From Mycolicibacterium mucogenicum DSM 44124 (lineage in GTDB: Bacteria > Actinomycetota > Actinomycetes > Mycobacteriales > Mycobacteriaceae): a DNA stretch of 64,000 nt. The stretch lies in the NCBI RefSeq assembly GCF_005670685.2, contig NZ_CP062008.1, forward strand, positions 2,294,001 to 2,358,000. The letters run 5' to 3'. A model generated the notes under the pieces. That model did no database searches, had not been told where the DNA came from, and saw nothing but the letters and a program-made list of their open reading frames with translations. A program made the translations under genes and the position numbers. Shown here one piece after another: positions 52,031-60,119 of the stretch. Position 1 is the first letter of the stretch. The number at the start of each line of letters is the position of its first letter.

Positions 52031-53274
52031 TCCGGAACCATCCGATGAAAAACACTGTGATGCAAGACTTCTCGTACGATCCGTTCGACCCCGCCGTGAT
52101 GGCCGACCCGCGGCCGTATTACCGGGTGCTGCGTGATCGGTATCCGGTCTATTTCGTCGAGGCATGGGATACCTACGCGCTGTCGCGGTTCGAAGACATC
52201 TGGCGCGTCCTGGAGGTGAACGACGGCACGTTCGTCGCATCCGAGGGCACCCTCCCCGCTGCGAATGTGCTTGCCGTACACAACGCCGGTGCGGTACCGG
52301 ACCCGGCCCTGCACCCGATGCCGTTCCACGCCAACTTCGATTCCCCGATCTACGAGGACGTCCGTCGCTGTACCGCGGCACAATTCCGGCCCAAGTCGGT
52401 CGGCCGGCTCGCCGACCGGATCCGCGTGCTGGCCAACGAACGACTGGACGTGCTGCTGCCACAGGGCACCTTCGACCTGACGCAAGACTACGGCGGCATC
52501 GTCGCGGCTTCGGTCGTGTGTGAACTACTGGGACTACCAACAGAATTGGCGTCCGAGGTGCTCGCCACGGTCAACGCCGGCAGCCTGGCCGAGCCGGGGA
52601 GCGGCGTCGAGGTCGGCAACGCCCGGCCGGGCTACCTGGAGTATCTGACGCCGTTGGTCAGCGGTCGACGGTCCGGATCGGGTCAGGGCGATCTGCAGAT
52701 CGTCGATGCGCTGCTGGGTTACCGGTTGCCCGACGGCTCCGAACTCACCGATACCGAAGCCGCAGTCCAGCTGCTGGGCGTGTTCATCGGCGGCACCGAG
52801 ACCGTCCCCAAGATCGTCGCGCACGGACTGTGGGAACTACTGAGGCATCCCGACCAGATGACGGCCGTGCGTGGCGATCTCGCGGCCCACGTGCCCGTGG
52901 CGCGTGAGGAGATGATCCGGTACTGCGCACCCGCACAATGGTTCGCGCGAACCGTACGGCGCCCGTTCACCATTCACGACACCACCGTAGAACCGGGGCA
53001 GCGGATCATCACCTTGCTCGGGTCCGCGAGCCGAGACGAACGCGAATACCCGGACCCCGAGACATTCATCTGGAACCGGCCGATCGAGCGTCTGCTGGCA
53101 TTCGGCCGGGGACAGCACTTCTGCCTCGGTGTCCATCTGGCCCGCCTGGAGATCACCATCCTGGTGACCGAGTGGCTGAAACGGGTGGGGGAGTACGACA
53201 TCGACACCAACGGTGCGTCGCGGCCGCCGTCGAGCTTCCAGTGGGGCTGGAACCGCGTCCCGGTGGAGGTGTGA
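52027..53274 (+). CDS. cytochrome P450 of the BVMO operon
   Basis: A 415-aa P450. The haem loop is FGRGQHFCLG with Cys ~366 and the ExxR is REEMIRY. The I-helix is FIGGTETVPK, again with Glu in place of Asp and no second Thr, as in the P450 at 42648. The start at ATG 52027 overlaps the upstream stop (ATGA); ATG 52045 is the alternative. Position in the operon suggests it introduces the first hydroxyl, which the next gene (an alcohol dehydrogenase) would oxidise. Confidence 0.87.
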   Translation: MIRNHPMKNTVMQDFSYDPFDPAVMADPRPYYRVLRDRYPVYFVEAWDTYALSRFEDIWRVLEVNDGTFVASEGTLPAANVLAVHNAGAVPDPALHPMPFHANFDSPIYEDVRRCTAAQFRPKSVGRLADRIRVLANERLDVLLPQGTFDLTQDYGGIVAASVVCELLGLPTELASEVLATVNAGSLAEPGSGVEVGNARPGYLEYLTPLVSGRRSGSGQGDLQIVDALLGYRLPDGSELTDTEAAVQLLGVFIGGTETVPKIVAHGLWELLRHPDQMTAVRGDLAAHVPVAREEMIRYCAPAQWFARTVRRPFTIHDTTVEPGQRIITLLGSASRDEREYPDPETFIWNRPIERLLAFGRGQHFCLGVHLARLEITILVTEWLKRVGEYDIDTNGASRPPSSFQWGWNRVPVEV

Positions 53275-53276
53275 GC

Positions 53277-54245
53277 ATGTGGTGCTACCGACTGGTCGCG
53301 CCGTACACCTTCGAGCGCATCGACATTCCCCGGCCGACCGCCGAAGTGTTGACCGACGGTCAGGTGTTGTTGAAGTTCGGCGCCGCGGGCATCTGCGGCA
53401 GCGACATTCCCGGATTCCGCGGCACCAAGGGCAAACTGCCGGGCGACACCGGTCCCTGCGCCGCCGAGATGAACGGCTTCCCGGTACACGAGATCGCGGG
53501 CGAGGTGTTGGCCAGCAGACACCCGGGCCACCGGATCGGGGACCTCGTGGTCGGCTGGGCATCCGGGTTCGACGGGCTGATGGACACGGTAGTGGCCGAC
53601 GGAAACGGTTTGGCCGCATACGATCCGGCGCTGACACCCGAACTCGCCGTCGGGCTGCAGCCGCTGGCCTGCGTGCTGTACACCGTGGAGCAGTTGCCGG
53701 ACCTCACGGGCAAGCGGGTCGCCGTGATCGGCCTCGGGTCGATCGGCCTCTTGTTCGCGTATCTGGCGAAGGCAGCCGGGGCCGGGCATGTCACTGGTGT
53801 CGACCCGGTGGACCGTTCGGCCGTCGCGCCGGCGTTCGGGGTCGACACCGTGGTGCGGGCGACCAGTGACCGGTGGATCAGTCATCTCGATCCCGGCGAC
53901 AAGGCGGATGTGGTGATCGAGGCGGTGGGGCATCAGGTCGCGACGCTCAACCACGCACTCGACGCGGCGGCCTTCGGCGGCACCGTCTTCTACTTCGGCG
54001 TGCCCGATGACGACAGCTACCCGATCAGTATGCGGACCCTGCTGCGCAACAACCTGACACTGAAATCCGGTGTGACACTGGATCGTCGGCGGGTGTTGAC
54101 GGCAGCCGGCCAGTTTGCGCGCGCGCATCCGGAGCTGCTGCCGCGATATCTGACCCACACCTTCATCGCGGATCAGGTGCAGGAGGCGTTCGAACTGGCT
54201 GCCCGGCCCAGCCCGGGTCGCGTGAAGATCGCGATCACCGCATGA
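53277..54245 (+). CDS. zinc-type alcohol dehydrogenase (MDR), compact form
   Basis: A 322-aa medium-chain dehydrogenase. The catalytic zinc site is recognisable in AGICGSDIPG (Cys ~37) and FPVHEIAGEV (His-Glu ~67-68). The Rossmann motif VIGLGSIGLLFAY is near residue 147. The four-Cys lobe of the structural zinc is missing, so the enzyme is shorter than a typical ADH. An in-frame extension lies within the P450 gene; GGAGGTG before ATG 53277 fixes the start. It would oxidise the alcohol made by the P450. Confidence 0.85.
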   Translation: MWCYRLVAPYTFERIDIPRPTAEVLTDGQVLLKFGAAGICGSDIPGFRGTKGKLPGDTGPCAAEMNGFPVHEIAGEVLASRHPGHRIGDLVVGWASGFDGLMDTVVADGNGLAAYDPALTPELAVGLQPLACVLYTVEQLPDLTGKRVAVIGLGSIGLLFAYLAKAAGAGHVTGVDPVDRSAVAPAFGVDTVVRATSDRWISHLDPGDKADVVIEAVGHQVATLNHALDAAAFGGTVFYFGVPDDDSYPISMRTLLRNNLTLKSGVTLDRRRVLTAAGQFARAHPELLPRYLTHTFIADQVQEAFELAARPSPGRVKIAITA

Positions 54246-55030
54246 CATCACGACTGCAGGACCTGCTGGCCGCCAAAGACCGGATCTGGGGCGGCTGGGT
54301 GACCGGCCCGACCATCCTGGGCCCGGAGGAATTCGCCGCGGCGGGATACGACTACGTCGGGTTCGACCTGCAACACGGCTATCTGGACGATGCCGCTGTC
54401 GCCCTCATCCTGCGCCGCCTCGAACACGTGCCGATCGCGACGGCGGTGCGGTTGCCATCGGCGGATCCGGCCCCGATCGGCCGGGTGCTGGACGCCGGAG
54501 CGGATGCCGTCATCATCGCGATGGTGGAATCCGCCGAGCAGGCGGCCGCAGCGGTCGCCGCGGCCCGCTTTGCGCCGGAGGGGATTCGCAGCTTCGGACC
54601 GCTACGGGCCTCGCTGGGCCATGACATCGGCGCCCTGCAGGATCGGGTCGGCGTTTTCCCGATGGTCGAAACGGTGGCGGGCGCCGCGGCGCTGCCGGAG
54701 ATCCTTGCCGTGCCCGGAATCGCGGGGGTGTATGTCGGACCTGCCGATCTTGCGGTGTCGATGGGCCGAACCGTCGCGGATTCGTGGCGGGATCCCGCGG
54801 TGCTGGAACAGATGAGCGGCATCTGCGCGGTCACCACCGCCGCCGGTCTGGTGGCCGCTGCGCACGCGGGTGCGGGCCTGGTGGGTCATACCGCCGCCGG
54901 CCTCGGGTTCCGAATGTTGACCCTGGCGTCCGAATCCCAGGCATTGCGGCGGGGTGCGGCCGAAAACCTCAGGGAGGCAACGGGTGCGGCGCCGGACACC
55001 GGCAGCCGGCAGACGGGAGGCTACCGATGA
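54242..55030 (+). CDS. HpcH/HpaI family aldolase
   Basis: A 262-aa class II aldolase of the HpcH/HpaI (2,4-dihydroxyhept-2-ene-1,7-dioate aldolase/citrate lyase beta) family. The active-site Arg-region is in TAVRLPSADP near residue 63, the metal-binding Glu is in PMVETVAGA near residue 142 and the metal Asp in GPADLAVSMG near residue 168. It cleaves hydroxy-oxo acids to pyruvate and an aldehyde, which would suit a late pathway step. It overlaps both neighbours by ATGA. Confidence 0.85.
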   Translation: MTSRLQDLLAAKDRIWGGWVTGPTILGPEEFAAAGYDYVGFDLQHGYLDDAAVALILRRLEHVPIATAVRLPSADPAPIGRVLDAGADAVIIAMVESAEQAAAAVAAARFAPEGIRSFGPLRASLGHDIGALQDRVGVFPMVETVAGAAALPEILAVPGIAGVYVGPADLAVSMGRTVADSWRDPAVLEQMSGICAVTTAAGLVAAAHAGAGLVGHTAAGLGFRMLTLASESQALRRGAAENLREATGAAPDTGSRQTGGYR

Positions 55031-55758
55031 CCACCACAGCACAGCCGGTGGCACTGGTCACCGGCGCTGCCCGTGGCCAAGGTGCCGCCATCGTCGCTCG
55101 ATTGCGCCGGGACGGATTCCAGATCGCGGCGTGTGACGTGTTGGTCGATGAACTTGCCGTGGTGGCCGGCGACGACGCCGGTGTCCTGCCGATCGGGCTC
55201 GACGTCACGTCGGCAGATCAATGGCACGCCGCCGTGGACCAGATCGTCGACCGTTTCGGTGGGCTCAACGCTCTGGTCAACAACGCCGGTGTGCTGCACC
55301 GTGCGTCGCTGAGCAAGGAGGGCGCAGCGGGCTTCGAAGACAGCTGGCGGGTCAACTGCCTCGGCCCGTTCCTGGGCATCCAAGCGTGCCTGGAGCCGCT
55401 GCGGGCGGCCGACGGTGCGGCCGTCGTGAACACCTGCAGCACCGGCGCGGTGCGGCCGTTCCCGGGCCATGCCGCATACGGATCGTCCAAGTGGGCGCTG
55501 CGTGGGTTGACCCAGGTTGCGGCGGCCGAGCTGGCCCCGTCGGGTATTCGGGTCAATGCCGTGTTCCCGGGACCGGTGCAGACCCCGATGCTCGACGATG
55601 TCACGCAGGCCCGGTTGGCCGAACGGTCCCCGCTCGGCCGTCTGGGGCGGCCGGGTGAGATCGCCGATGCGGTCGCATTTCTCGTCTCCGACCAGGCCTC
55701 GTTCATCACCGGTGCCGAGCTGGTGGTGGATGGTGGCCAATGCCTGCAGATCGGATGA
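55027..55758 (+). CDS. SDR family oxidoreductase
   Basis: A 243-aa classical short-chain dehydrogenase. TGAARGQGAAIV (residues ~13-24) binds NAD(P), NNAG is near residue 90, and the catalytic set is complete: Ser in NTCSTGAV (~139) and YGSSK (~151-155). The family C-terminus FITGAELVVDGGQ is intact. It is coupled by ATGA to both the aldolase and the BVMO genes. It probably oxidises a cyclic alcohol to the ketone used by the BVMO, alongside or after the zinc dehydrogenase. Confidence 0.88.
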   Translation: MTTTAQPVALVTGAARGQGAAIVARLRRDGFQIAACDVLVDELAVVAGDDAGVLPIGLDVTSADQWHAAVDQIVDRFGGLNALVNNAGVLHRASLSKEGAAGFEDSWRVNCLGPFLGIQACLEPLRAADGAAVVNTCSTGAVRPFPGHAAYGSSKWALRGLTQVAAAELAPSGIRVNAVFPGPVQTPMLDDVTQARLAERSPLGRLGRPGEIADAVAFLVSDQASFITGAELVVDGGQCLQIG

Positions 55759-57224
55759 CGGCGGTGACTCGTGACCTGTCGGTCGGCATCATCGGCGCCG
55801 GCCCCGGCGGACTGGCGCTCGGAATCTTCCTGAAGAAAGCCGGCTTTCGTGACTTCACCATTTTCGACCGGGAGGACGGTGTCGGCGGCACCTGGCGCAT
55901 CAACACCTACCCGGGGCTGGCCTGTGATGTGAAGTCGCATCTCTACTCGTACTCATTCGACCTCAACCCGGACTGGTCCCGGATGTGGTCCGGCCAGGCA
56001 GAGATTCTGGCGTACTTCGAAAACTGTGCTGAACGTTACGAATTGGGACCGCATTTACGACTGGGCACCGAGATCGCGGCAGCGCGGTGGGATGCCGAGA
56101 CCGGCGACTGGGAACTGACCACCGCGACGGGGGAACGGCATCGCTTCGATGTCGTGGTGTCTGCCATCGGCTTGTTCACCCGGCCGGTGCTGCCTGAATT
56201 GTCCGAGGAAGAACCGTTCCTCGGCACGGTCATGCATACCGCGCGGTGGGATCCCTCGGTACCCATCGACGGCCGCCGGGTCGCCGTCCTCGGAACGGGA
56301 TCGACTGCCGCGCAGCTGCTTCCGGAGCTGGCCAAGACCGCCGAACACGTCTATTCGATCCAGCGTTCGCCGACGTGGATTCTGCCGAAACCGGACCGGC
56401 CCTACACCGACCGCGAACGCTGGCTGTTCCGGCGCGTGCCGTTGGCGAAGAAGATCTACCGCACCCGCCTGTGGCTGCGCAGCGAGTCGAACATCGCGGT
56501 GATCGAGAACGGCAGCGACAAGACCCAGCAGTTCAAGGCGGTTGCGGTCAACATGTTGGAGTCCACGGTCGCGGACCGAGAACTGCGGCGCCGGCTGACC
56601 CCGGATACCCCGCTGGGCTGCAAGAGGCTGGTGTTCTCGTCGGATTTCCTTCCCGCGCTGACCCGTTCGAACGTCGACGTGGTGTCCAGCCCGGCCCGGG
56701 CACTGCGGTCGCGGTCACTGGTCACCGCCGAAGGAGACGAATTCGAGGTCGACGTCGTCGTGTGCGCCACGGGGTATGCAGCGGCCGACTATTTGGGGCA
56801 GATCGAGGTGACCGGAGAAGGTGGCCGGCCGCTGAGCGAGCGATGGCGCGACGGTGCGCACGCCTATCTCGGCATGGCCGTGCCCGGCTTCCCGAACTTC
56901 TTCATGCTGTACGGGCCCAATACCAACGTCGGGTCGAACAGCGTCATCTTCATGCTGGAAGCGCAGGCGCACTACGTGGTGCGTGCGCTGAAATATCTGC
57001 GGCGCAAGCGGAAGCGGTACATCGCGGTGCGGGAGCCGGTGATGCAGGACTTCCTGGCCAAGGTCGACCGGTGGATGGTCGGCACGGTGTGGACGACACG
57101 GTGCAACAACTACTTCCGGGTGGCAGGTGGACGTGTGGTGACGCAATGGCCGCGCAGCGCCCGGACGTTCTGGGCGATGACTCGTCGATTCCGCCCGGCC
57201 GACTACGATTTCGGGGACCGGTAG
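55755..57224 (+). CDS. Baeyer-Villiger flavin monooxygenase
   Basis: A 489-aa class B flavoprotein monooxygenase. Two Rossmann motifs are seen: GAGPGG at ~14-19 for FAD and LGTGSTA at ~179-185 for NADPH. The BVMO fingerprint FxGxxxHxxxW is exact (FLGTVMHTARW, ~155-165). The GGTW segment is at ~44-47. BVMOs insert oxygen beside a carbonyl and turn ketones into esters or lactones. It is followed one base later by an esterase gene, the same pairing and size as MymA-LipR in M. tuberculosis. Confidence 0.9.
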   Translation: MTAVTRDLSVGIIGAGPGGLALGIFLKKAGFRDFTIFDREDGVGGTWRINTYPGLACDVKSHLYSYSFDLNPDWSRMWSGQAEILAYFENCAERYELGPHLRLGTEIAAARWDAETGDWELTTATGERHRFDVVVSAIGLFTRPVLPELSEEEPFLGTVMHTARWDPSVPIDGRRVAVLGTGSTAAQLLPELAKTAEHVYSIQRSPTWILPKPDRPYTDRERWLFRRVPLAKKIYRTRLWLRSESNIAVIENGSDKTQQFKAVAVNMLESTVADRELRRRLTPDTPLGCKRLVFSSDFLPALTRSNVDVVSSPARALRSRSLVTAEGDEFEVDVVVCATGYAAADYLGQIEVTGEGGRPLSERWRDGAHAYLGMAVPGFPNFFMLYGPNTNVGSNSVIFMLEAQAHYVVRALKYLRRKRKRYIAVREPVMQDFLAKVDRWMVGTVWTTRCNNYFRVAGGRVVTQWPRSARTFWAMTRRFRPADYDFGDR

Positions 57225-58148
57225 GTGTCCATCGAACGCCGGTTGGATCCCGCGCTGCGGCACCTGGTTGGCGCGCGGATCGACCTGGCAGCGGAAACCC
57301 TTGTCCAGCTACGTGAATCTCTTGATAGCCGGCGGCGTCTCGCTGCCGCCGCGGTCGATGTCACGGGCGTCGACGTCGCCGATGCCCAGGTTGCGGCAGC
57401 CGGGCGGGTGATTCCGGTTCGGATATACCGGGCCGGCGGCCGGGCTGTCCCCGCGGTGCTCTTCTGCCATTCCGGTGGCTTTGTGCTGGGCAACCTGGAC
57501 ACCGATCACCGCTGGTGTCTGGAACTGGCCAGGGCCGTCGGCTGCGCGGTGGTTTCGGTGGACTACCGCCTGGCTCCCGAACACCCCTATCCGGCCGCGT
57601 TCGATGACGTCGCGGCGGTGCTCGAGTGGATTGCGGACCATGCCGCGGCGCTGGACGTGGATGCACAGCGGATTGCGGTGGCGGGCAACAGCGCCGGCGG
57701 TGGGTTGGCCGCGTTGGTGGCCCAGGCGTCGGCTGTGGGGGCGTTGCCGCCGGTGGTCTTCCAGCTGCTGCATCAGCCGGTGCTCGATGACCGGCCGACA
57801 CCGTCGAAGGCCGATTTCTCGACTACGCCCGGATTCGACGGTCCGGCGGTCGAACTGATGTGGCAGCACTACCTGGCCGGTGCGCCGGTGCCGGCGGGGG
57901 CAGTACCCGGGCGGACGGCCGAATTGGCCGGTGTGCCAACGGCTCTGATCACCTGCGCGGAACTGGACCCACTGCGCGATGAAGCCGTCGACTACGCGCT
58001 GCGGCTCATGTGGGCCGGTGTCACCACGGAACTGCATGTGTATCCGGGCACGTGCCACGGGTTTGAGTCATTCCTGCCGGACTGGCAGACCAGCCGGGAC
58101 CTGTTGGCGCTGCACGCCGGTGCATTGCGGCGCGCCCTGTGCCGCTAG
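57225..58148 (+). CDS. alpha/beta hydrolase, hormone-sensitive-lipase family
   Basis: A 307-aa esterase of the HSL group. The oxyanion motif is CHSGGFVLG (usual form HGGG; here Ser replaces the first Gly) near residue 85, the nucleophile is in AGNSAGGGLA (~153), and the acid and His are expected in CAELDPLRDE and TCHGFESF. It starts with GTG directly after the BVMO stop. It is the last gene of the operon and is likely to hydrolyse the ester or lactone formed by the BVMO. Length equals that of LipR in the M. tuberculosis mymA operon. Confidence 0.88.
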   Translation: MSIERRLDPALRHLVGARIDLAAETLVQLRESLDSRRRLAAAAVDVTGVDVADAQVAAAGRVIPVRIYRAGGRAVPAVLFCHSGGFVLGNLDTDHRWCLELARAVGCAVVSVDYRLAPEHPYPAAFDDVAAVLEWIADHAAALDVDAQRIAVAGNSAGGGLAALVAQASAVGALPPVVFQLLHQPVLDDRPTPSKADFSTTPGFDGPAVELMWQHYLAGAPVPAGAVPGRTAELAGVPTALITCAELDPLRDEAVDYALRLMWAGVTTELHVYPGTCHGFESFLPDWQTSRDLLALHAGALRRALCR

Positions 58149-58161
58149 GGCGGGTGCCGTG

Positions 58162-58647
58162 CTATCGGCCCGGCCGCTGAGTAGCGCCGAGTTCCCGTGC
58201 GATGGCGTCGTGATAGCGATCGATGTTGGCCGGGTTGACAATTCGAAAGAAGTTGTCCGGCATGGGGGAATCTCTCGGGGCTTCGACGGTCATGGTGCGG
58301 GTGAACAGCGTCAGGCCCTCCGTCGGCTGGCTGAACCGGTACTCGACCGTGATGCGCCCGGCCATGCCGCCTTCGCCGGAGCGGTCGTGCCCGAGCCGGC
58401 CGACGGAGGTGAACATCCACAGCGTCGGTCGATAGGCCATGGCGAGGTGCCAGGTGAAGATGCGGTCGCCGTCCGGTCCGCCTTCTTCCCAGGTGTCACC
58501 GACCTTCAGGGGCAGGTCGTGCAGGTTGCCGACGTACTTGCTGCCGGGATAGGTCTTGGTCCAGTTGGCCGGGTCGGTCACGAAGTCATAGATGGTTTCT
58601 GCCCGGTGCTGAAACGTGTTCTGTGAGCTGGTGGTAACGACACCCAT
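58162..58647 (-). CDS. SRPBCC (START-like) family protein
   Basis: A 161-aa protein of the SRPBCC superfamily (polyketide cyclase/dehydrase-like), small helix-grip proteins that bind hydrophobic ligands. The opening NTFQHRAETIYDFVTDPANWTKTYPGSKYV and the later RITVEYRFSQPTEGLTLFTRTM fit this fold. The ATG at 58647 is immediately followed upstream by operator F. It ends 13 bp from the esterase gene, convergent. It may bind or transform a hydrophobic substrate of the pathway. Confidence 0.8.
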   Translation of the reverse strand: MGVVTTSSQNTFQHRAETIYDFVTDPANWTKTYPGSKYVGNLHDLPLKVGDTWEEGGPDGDRIFTWHLAMAYRPTLWMFTSVGRLGHDRSGEGGMAGRITVEYRFSQPTEGLTLFTRTMTVEAPRDSPMPDNFFRIVNPANIDRYHDAIARELGATQRPGR

Positions 58648-58648
58648 G

Positions 58649-58676
58649 CATTACAGATTAACTCACAAATGTAATG
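58649..58676. promoter_or_regulatory. operator F of the TTACA-N14-TGT family (SRPBCC gene)
   Basis: CATTACA, 14 bp, TGTAATG: a perfect 7+7 palindrome starting one base upstream of the SRPBCC start codon. The 14-bp spacer is the same as in sites A-E, and its GATT...CACAAA resembles that of site E. Confidence 0.72.
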
Positions 58677-59028
58677 GCCGACGGGAAATTTCAGATCTCT
58701 GAAGGCGAATGCCGGTGGCGCTGCCGGCGGCGGGCGCGTGGCCTGCGCCGTGTCTGATACTCGCTCAAACCGGCTGCATGTCAACAAGATTCCGGTACTT
58801 CGGCCATCGTTTGTGTGGCGGTGGGGGATGGTTGTGGGGTCGGGCTCGAATGTGGGATGGGGCGTGGTCGAGGGGCGGGCGCTGTTTCAGTGCAGGCAAA
58901 ATTCGATCTTTACAGATTTGCGCAAAAGTGTCACGCTGTGTTGAGGGATGCGTCACACCATCGGGATGTCACCCGAGGTCTCACGCCCGCACCACGGCCC
59001 AGCAACCGCATTCGGAGGAAGTGACACG
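58677..59028. other. 352-bp intergenic region with operator E
   Basis: No convincing gene was found here: the short open frames have odd composition (Gly/Trp/Arg-rich) and no ribosome-binding site. The region holds operator E at 58908-58937, about 90 bp before the orphan gene at 59029, so most of it upstream of that site is unexplained. The G/T-rich stretch 58815-58880 stands out from the rest. Confidence 0.6.
58908..58937. promoter_or_regulatory. operator E of the TTACA-N14-TGT family (orphan gene)
   Basis: CTTTACA, 14 bp, TGTCACGCT, with the same 30-bp layout as sites B and D. It precedes the 196-aa orphan gene by about 90 bp. Confidence 0.73.
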
Positions 59029-59619
59029 ATGACCGCACATACCGCTGACATCGACGGCCCGATCGTGATCGCCGATCGAGACCGGATCGGGGTGGGGCGT
59101 TCTGCGGCAAGTCTTTTGGAGTACGACCTGACGGTCATCGCGAGCGATGCCGAAGATGTCGTGCGGGCGGCCGGCGGCTGGTTGTGCGACCGGGTGCTGG
59201 CTGGGTGGAAGGTCGGCATGTTCACCGCCGCCACCGCGGCGCCCGCGGCCGCTGGGGTTCTGGGTGTGCGCCTGCTGCCGGCGGATACCGATCTGATCGC
59301 ATTGGTGCGGTCGACGTCGGCGGCGCTGGCGATCTCGGCCGAGTTCCTCGATGCAAACGAGGCGTTGCGCGCCGAGGTGCTACGGGCGGTCGATCGCAGC
59401 GGTTTGGAGTTGACCGTGTGGGGGACCATGCCGGCCGGCGCGCTGGCCGGCCGATTGGCGATCAACCGGCACCGGCTGAGCGGGGCCGCCCGGGCGTTCA
59501 AGTCGCATGCCCTTGCCGCGTCCGGGTCGTCGTGTACGTCGGCCGGCCTGGCGGAGGAGTTCCGGAGCTGTGGCTCGTGGTATCCGCCCGAGGGTCCGGA
59601 CCTGACGCCCGTGAGCTGA
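59029..59619 (+). CDS. orphan 196-aa protein, unknown function
   Basis: I do not recognise a family. The gene is real on several grounds: a GGAGGA at 59014-59019, a strong terminator after it, and operator E before it. The protein is Ala/Leu-rich and probably alpha/beta, with no membrane segments or signal peptide. Residues ~35-75 (LTVIASDAEDVVRAAGGWLCDRVLAG) suggest a strand-helix unit; the C-terminus has three Cys (SSCTSAGL, FRSCGSWYPP). Shared control suggests a role in the P450/BVMO programme, perhaps as a second-layer regulator or accessory protein. Confidence 0.7.
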   Translation: MTAHTADIDGPIVIADRDRIGVGRSAASLLEYDLTVIASDAEDVVRAAGGWLCDRVLAGWKVGMFTAATAAPAAAGVLGVRLLPADTDLIALVRSTSAALAISAEFLDANEALRAEVLRAVDRSGLELTVWGTMPAGALAGRLAINRHRLSGAARAFKSHALAASGSSCTSAGLAEEFRSCGSWYPPEGPDLTPVS

Positions 59620-59645
59620 CGAACTGCGGCAATGGAAGGCAAATG

Positions 59646-59681
59646 AAAAGGCCACGAACTCGCAAGAGTTCGTGGCCTTTT
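59646..59681 (+). terminator. terminator after the orphan gene
   Basis: A 16-bp perfect stem (59646-59661 with 59666-59681) with a GCAA tetraloop, AAAA at the base and TTTT at the end. It works for both strands, closing the orphan gene and the DUF2631 gene. Confidence 0.9.
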
Positions 59682-59695
59682 CGTAAAGACTGAGG

Positions 59696-59950
59696 TCAGC
59701 GGATCCAGCCGCGGCGCCGCAGCCACCAGCCGCGCACGACGATGACCAGGAGCAGGATGGCGAAGCCGATCAGCCAGGCGTCCTCGACGTGGCCGACGTG
59801 GTTGCCGCGCAGCATCACCAGCAAGAAGATGGCAGACAGGATGCCACCGGCCTGAATCACGCCGCGGTTCATCTTGGACCAGCCCCACTCGGCAGAGGGG
59901 ACGTCCTCGACGTCGACGCCGGTGCTTCGTTCGACCTCGGTGGTGGCCAC
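59696..59950 (-). CDS. DUF2631 small membrane protein
   Basis: An 84-aa protein with two membrane segments (about residues 32-47 and 58-75), a charged linker HVGHVEDAW between them and a basic C-terminus ([12 protein letters not shown]). This is the DUF2631 pattern, found mostly in mycobacteria and relatives; function unknown. It starts with GTG. A related small membrane protein lies in this interval of the M. tuberculosis chromosome. A 19-bp palindrome (ATACGAC, 5 bp, GTCGTAT) lies 42 bp before the start. Confidence 0.82.
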   Translation of the reverse strand: MATTEVERSTGVDVEDVPSAEWGWSKMNRGVIQAGGILSAIFLLVMLRGNHVGHVEDAWLIGFAILLLVIVVRGWWLRRRGWIR

Positions 59951-59991
59951 GGCTACTCCTTAACGATCCGATGGATTGCCGACATTCTTAC

Positions 59992-60010
59992 ATACGACGC
60001 TCGGTCGTAT
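59992..60010. promoter_or_regulatory. ATACGAC-N5-GTCGTAT palindrome upstream of the DUF2631 gene
   Basis: A perfect 7+7 inverted repeat with 5-bp spacer, the size and form of a TetR-family operator. No TetR gene adjoins it, so the regulator, if any, is encoded elsewhere. Confidence 0.5.
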
Positions 60011-60073
60011 TCGTGCGGAGGAGTGCGGCGGGTCAGGTGCAGTCGGTGCGTCCGCCGCGATGCGTGACGTCAA

Positions 60074-60119
60074 GATGACACTTGCGATGACACCATAGTG
60101 ATGTCATATTGGTGTCATG
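60074..60119. promoter_or_regulatory. array of four ATGACA/TGTCAT boxes before the RHH gene
   Basis: ATGACA occurs at 60075-60080 and 60087-60092 and TGTCAT at 60102-60107 and 60113-60118. The middle pair forms ATGACACCA...TGGTGTCAT. The last box includes the start codon at 60117, so binding would also block translation initiation or a leaderless start. Confidence 0.6.

Noticed and set aside
40884..58937. The 30-bp motif as a plain sigma promoter (TTTACA as -35, CACGCT as -10)
   Set aside because: The 17-bp spacing fits, but sites A and F lack the -10-like end and are perfect palindromes, so operator is the better reading; both functions could overlap.
58709..59032. Possible small gene in the gap before the orphan gene
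   Set aside because: Trp/Gly/Arg-rich composition, no ribosome-binding site, and it runs across operator E into the next gene's start.
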